Assembly: GCF_051401765.1 (NCBI RefSeq)
Contig: NW_027480467.1
Span: 2,852,001 to 2,916,000, forward strand
Direction of reading: 5' to 3'
DNA from: Calliopsis andreniformis
Lineage: Eukaryota > Arthropoda > Insecta > Hymenoptera > Andrenidae
Length of the DNA stretch: 64,000 nt
In this document: positions 63,842-64,000 of the stretch, in pieces
Layout of the letters: the number at the start of each line of letters is the position of its first letter
How positions within the stretch are numbered: the stretch's first letter is position 1
Translations under genes and position numbers: made by a program
The notes under the pieces: generated by a model
Told to the model about the DNA's origin: nothing
What the model saw: only the letters and a program-made list of their open reading frames with translations
Databases searched by the model: none

Positions 63842-64000
63842 CCTCAATCCTCAATTCACAATCCTCAATCGTCAATTTTCAATCCTCAATCTCCAGTCCT
63901 CAATCTTCAATCGTCAGTGCTCAATCCTCAATCCTCAATCCTCAGTCATCAATCCTCAATCCTCAATCCTCAAACCTCAATCCTCAACCGTCAGTCCTCG
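63842..64000. repeat. Third copy of the 53.1-kb segment, cut by the window edge
   Basis: Follows 53,120-53,278 (offset 10,722), which also recurs at 56,668 onward (offset 3,548 from 53,120). The array clearly continues beyond the window. Confidence 0.82.

Larger units (their letters stand above)
1..64000. repeat. Heptamer satellite array, CCTCAAT unit, spanning the whole window
   Basis: The 7-bp unit CCTCAAT and close variants tile the window from first to last base. Variation is concentrated in the first positions of the unit, while TCAAT is the most constant part. G appears on the + strand almost only in variants such as CAGT, TGAAT, TCGAT and CGTCAAT, so the - strand is G-rich with a GG every 7 bp. 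The array is not uniform: it is punctuated by islands and organised into kilobase blocks listed below. Both edges are inside the array. I saw no unique sequence longer than an island, no inverted segment and no inserted transposon. This is what is seen; that it is eukaryotic heterochromatin is inferred from knowledge of satellites. Confidence 0.98.

Noticed and set aside
1..64000. Telomere repeat
   Set aside because: GGATTGA differs from the telomere units I know (TTAGGG, TTTAGGG, TTAGG and similar). The high unit variation, islands and HORs are unlike a terminal telomere array.
1..64000. CRISPR array
   Set aside because: There is no alternation of a constant 20-50 bp repeat with unique spacers, and the spaces between islands are themselves repeats of the same heptamer.
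1..64000. Homeodomain binding decoy (CAATCC or TAATCC words)
   Set aside because: These words are part of the heptamer or its common variants and would occur thousands of times by construction. Nothing links them to a factor.
1..64000. Transposable element or retrovirus remnants
   Set aside because: No terminal repeats, target-site duplications, reverse transcriptase or transposase motifs were seen in any frame. Islands are short, in one orientation and part of the copied blocks.

Overview
This window holds no gene that I can support. All 64 kb is one uninterrupted tandem-repeat (satellite) array built from a 7-bp unit, CCTCAAT on the + strand (ATTGAGG on the - strand). The common variants are CTTCAAT, ACTCAAT, TCTCAAT, CATCAAT, CGTCAAT, CCCCAAT, CCTCAGT, CCTGAAT and CCTCGAT. 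The + strand is almost free of G. Both window edges lie inside the array, so the true array is longer than 64 kb. Long arrays with nested higher-order repeats (HORs) and no genes point to nuclear heterochromatin of a eukaryote (pericentromeric, subtelomeric, sex-chromosomal or similar). I cannot name the species or the chromosomal location from the sequence.

The repeat has three scales. (1) Heptamer variants act as an alphabet, about 9,000 unit lengths in all. (2) A non-heptamer 'island' of about 110-200 bp recurs 72 times by my eye count, always in the same orientation, typically 0.3-1.5 kb apart. It falls into five subtypes, A-E, built around CAATAGAATATC and mostly ATCCACAAACATCA. (3) Strings of heptamers and islands are copied as kilobase blocks with very high identity.

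Layout: domain I (1-11,341) has units starting at 1, 4,760 and 9,302, with exchangeable cassettes X and Z around a shared Y block. A transition runs from 11,342 to 12,249. Domain II (12,250-27,970) is a tandem duplication of a 6,959-bp unit; its second copy is enlarged by a 14-bp insertion and a nested 1,789-bp tandem duplication. Mosaic sequence with subtype C and D islands follows (27,971-34,769). Domain IV (34,770-41,270) is a 1,944-bp HOR present 3.3 times. Domain V (41,271-49,929) and domain VI (49,930-64,000) are mosaics of blocks seen elsewhere, including a 510-bp tandem duplication and 0.9-1.5 kb repeats at offsets 4,778, 2,096, 10,679 and 13,349.

The + strand has long stop-free frames (up to 381 codons, low-complexity SSILNPQ heptapeptides). 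They follow arithmetically from a 7-bp unit that lacks stops on one strand, and I do not call them genes. I saw no tRNA, rRNA, CRISPR array, transposon, promoter or terminator. What deserves attention is the island family and the readable history of block duplications.
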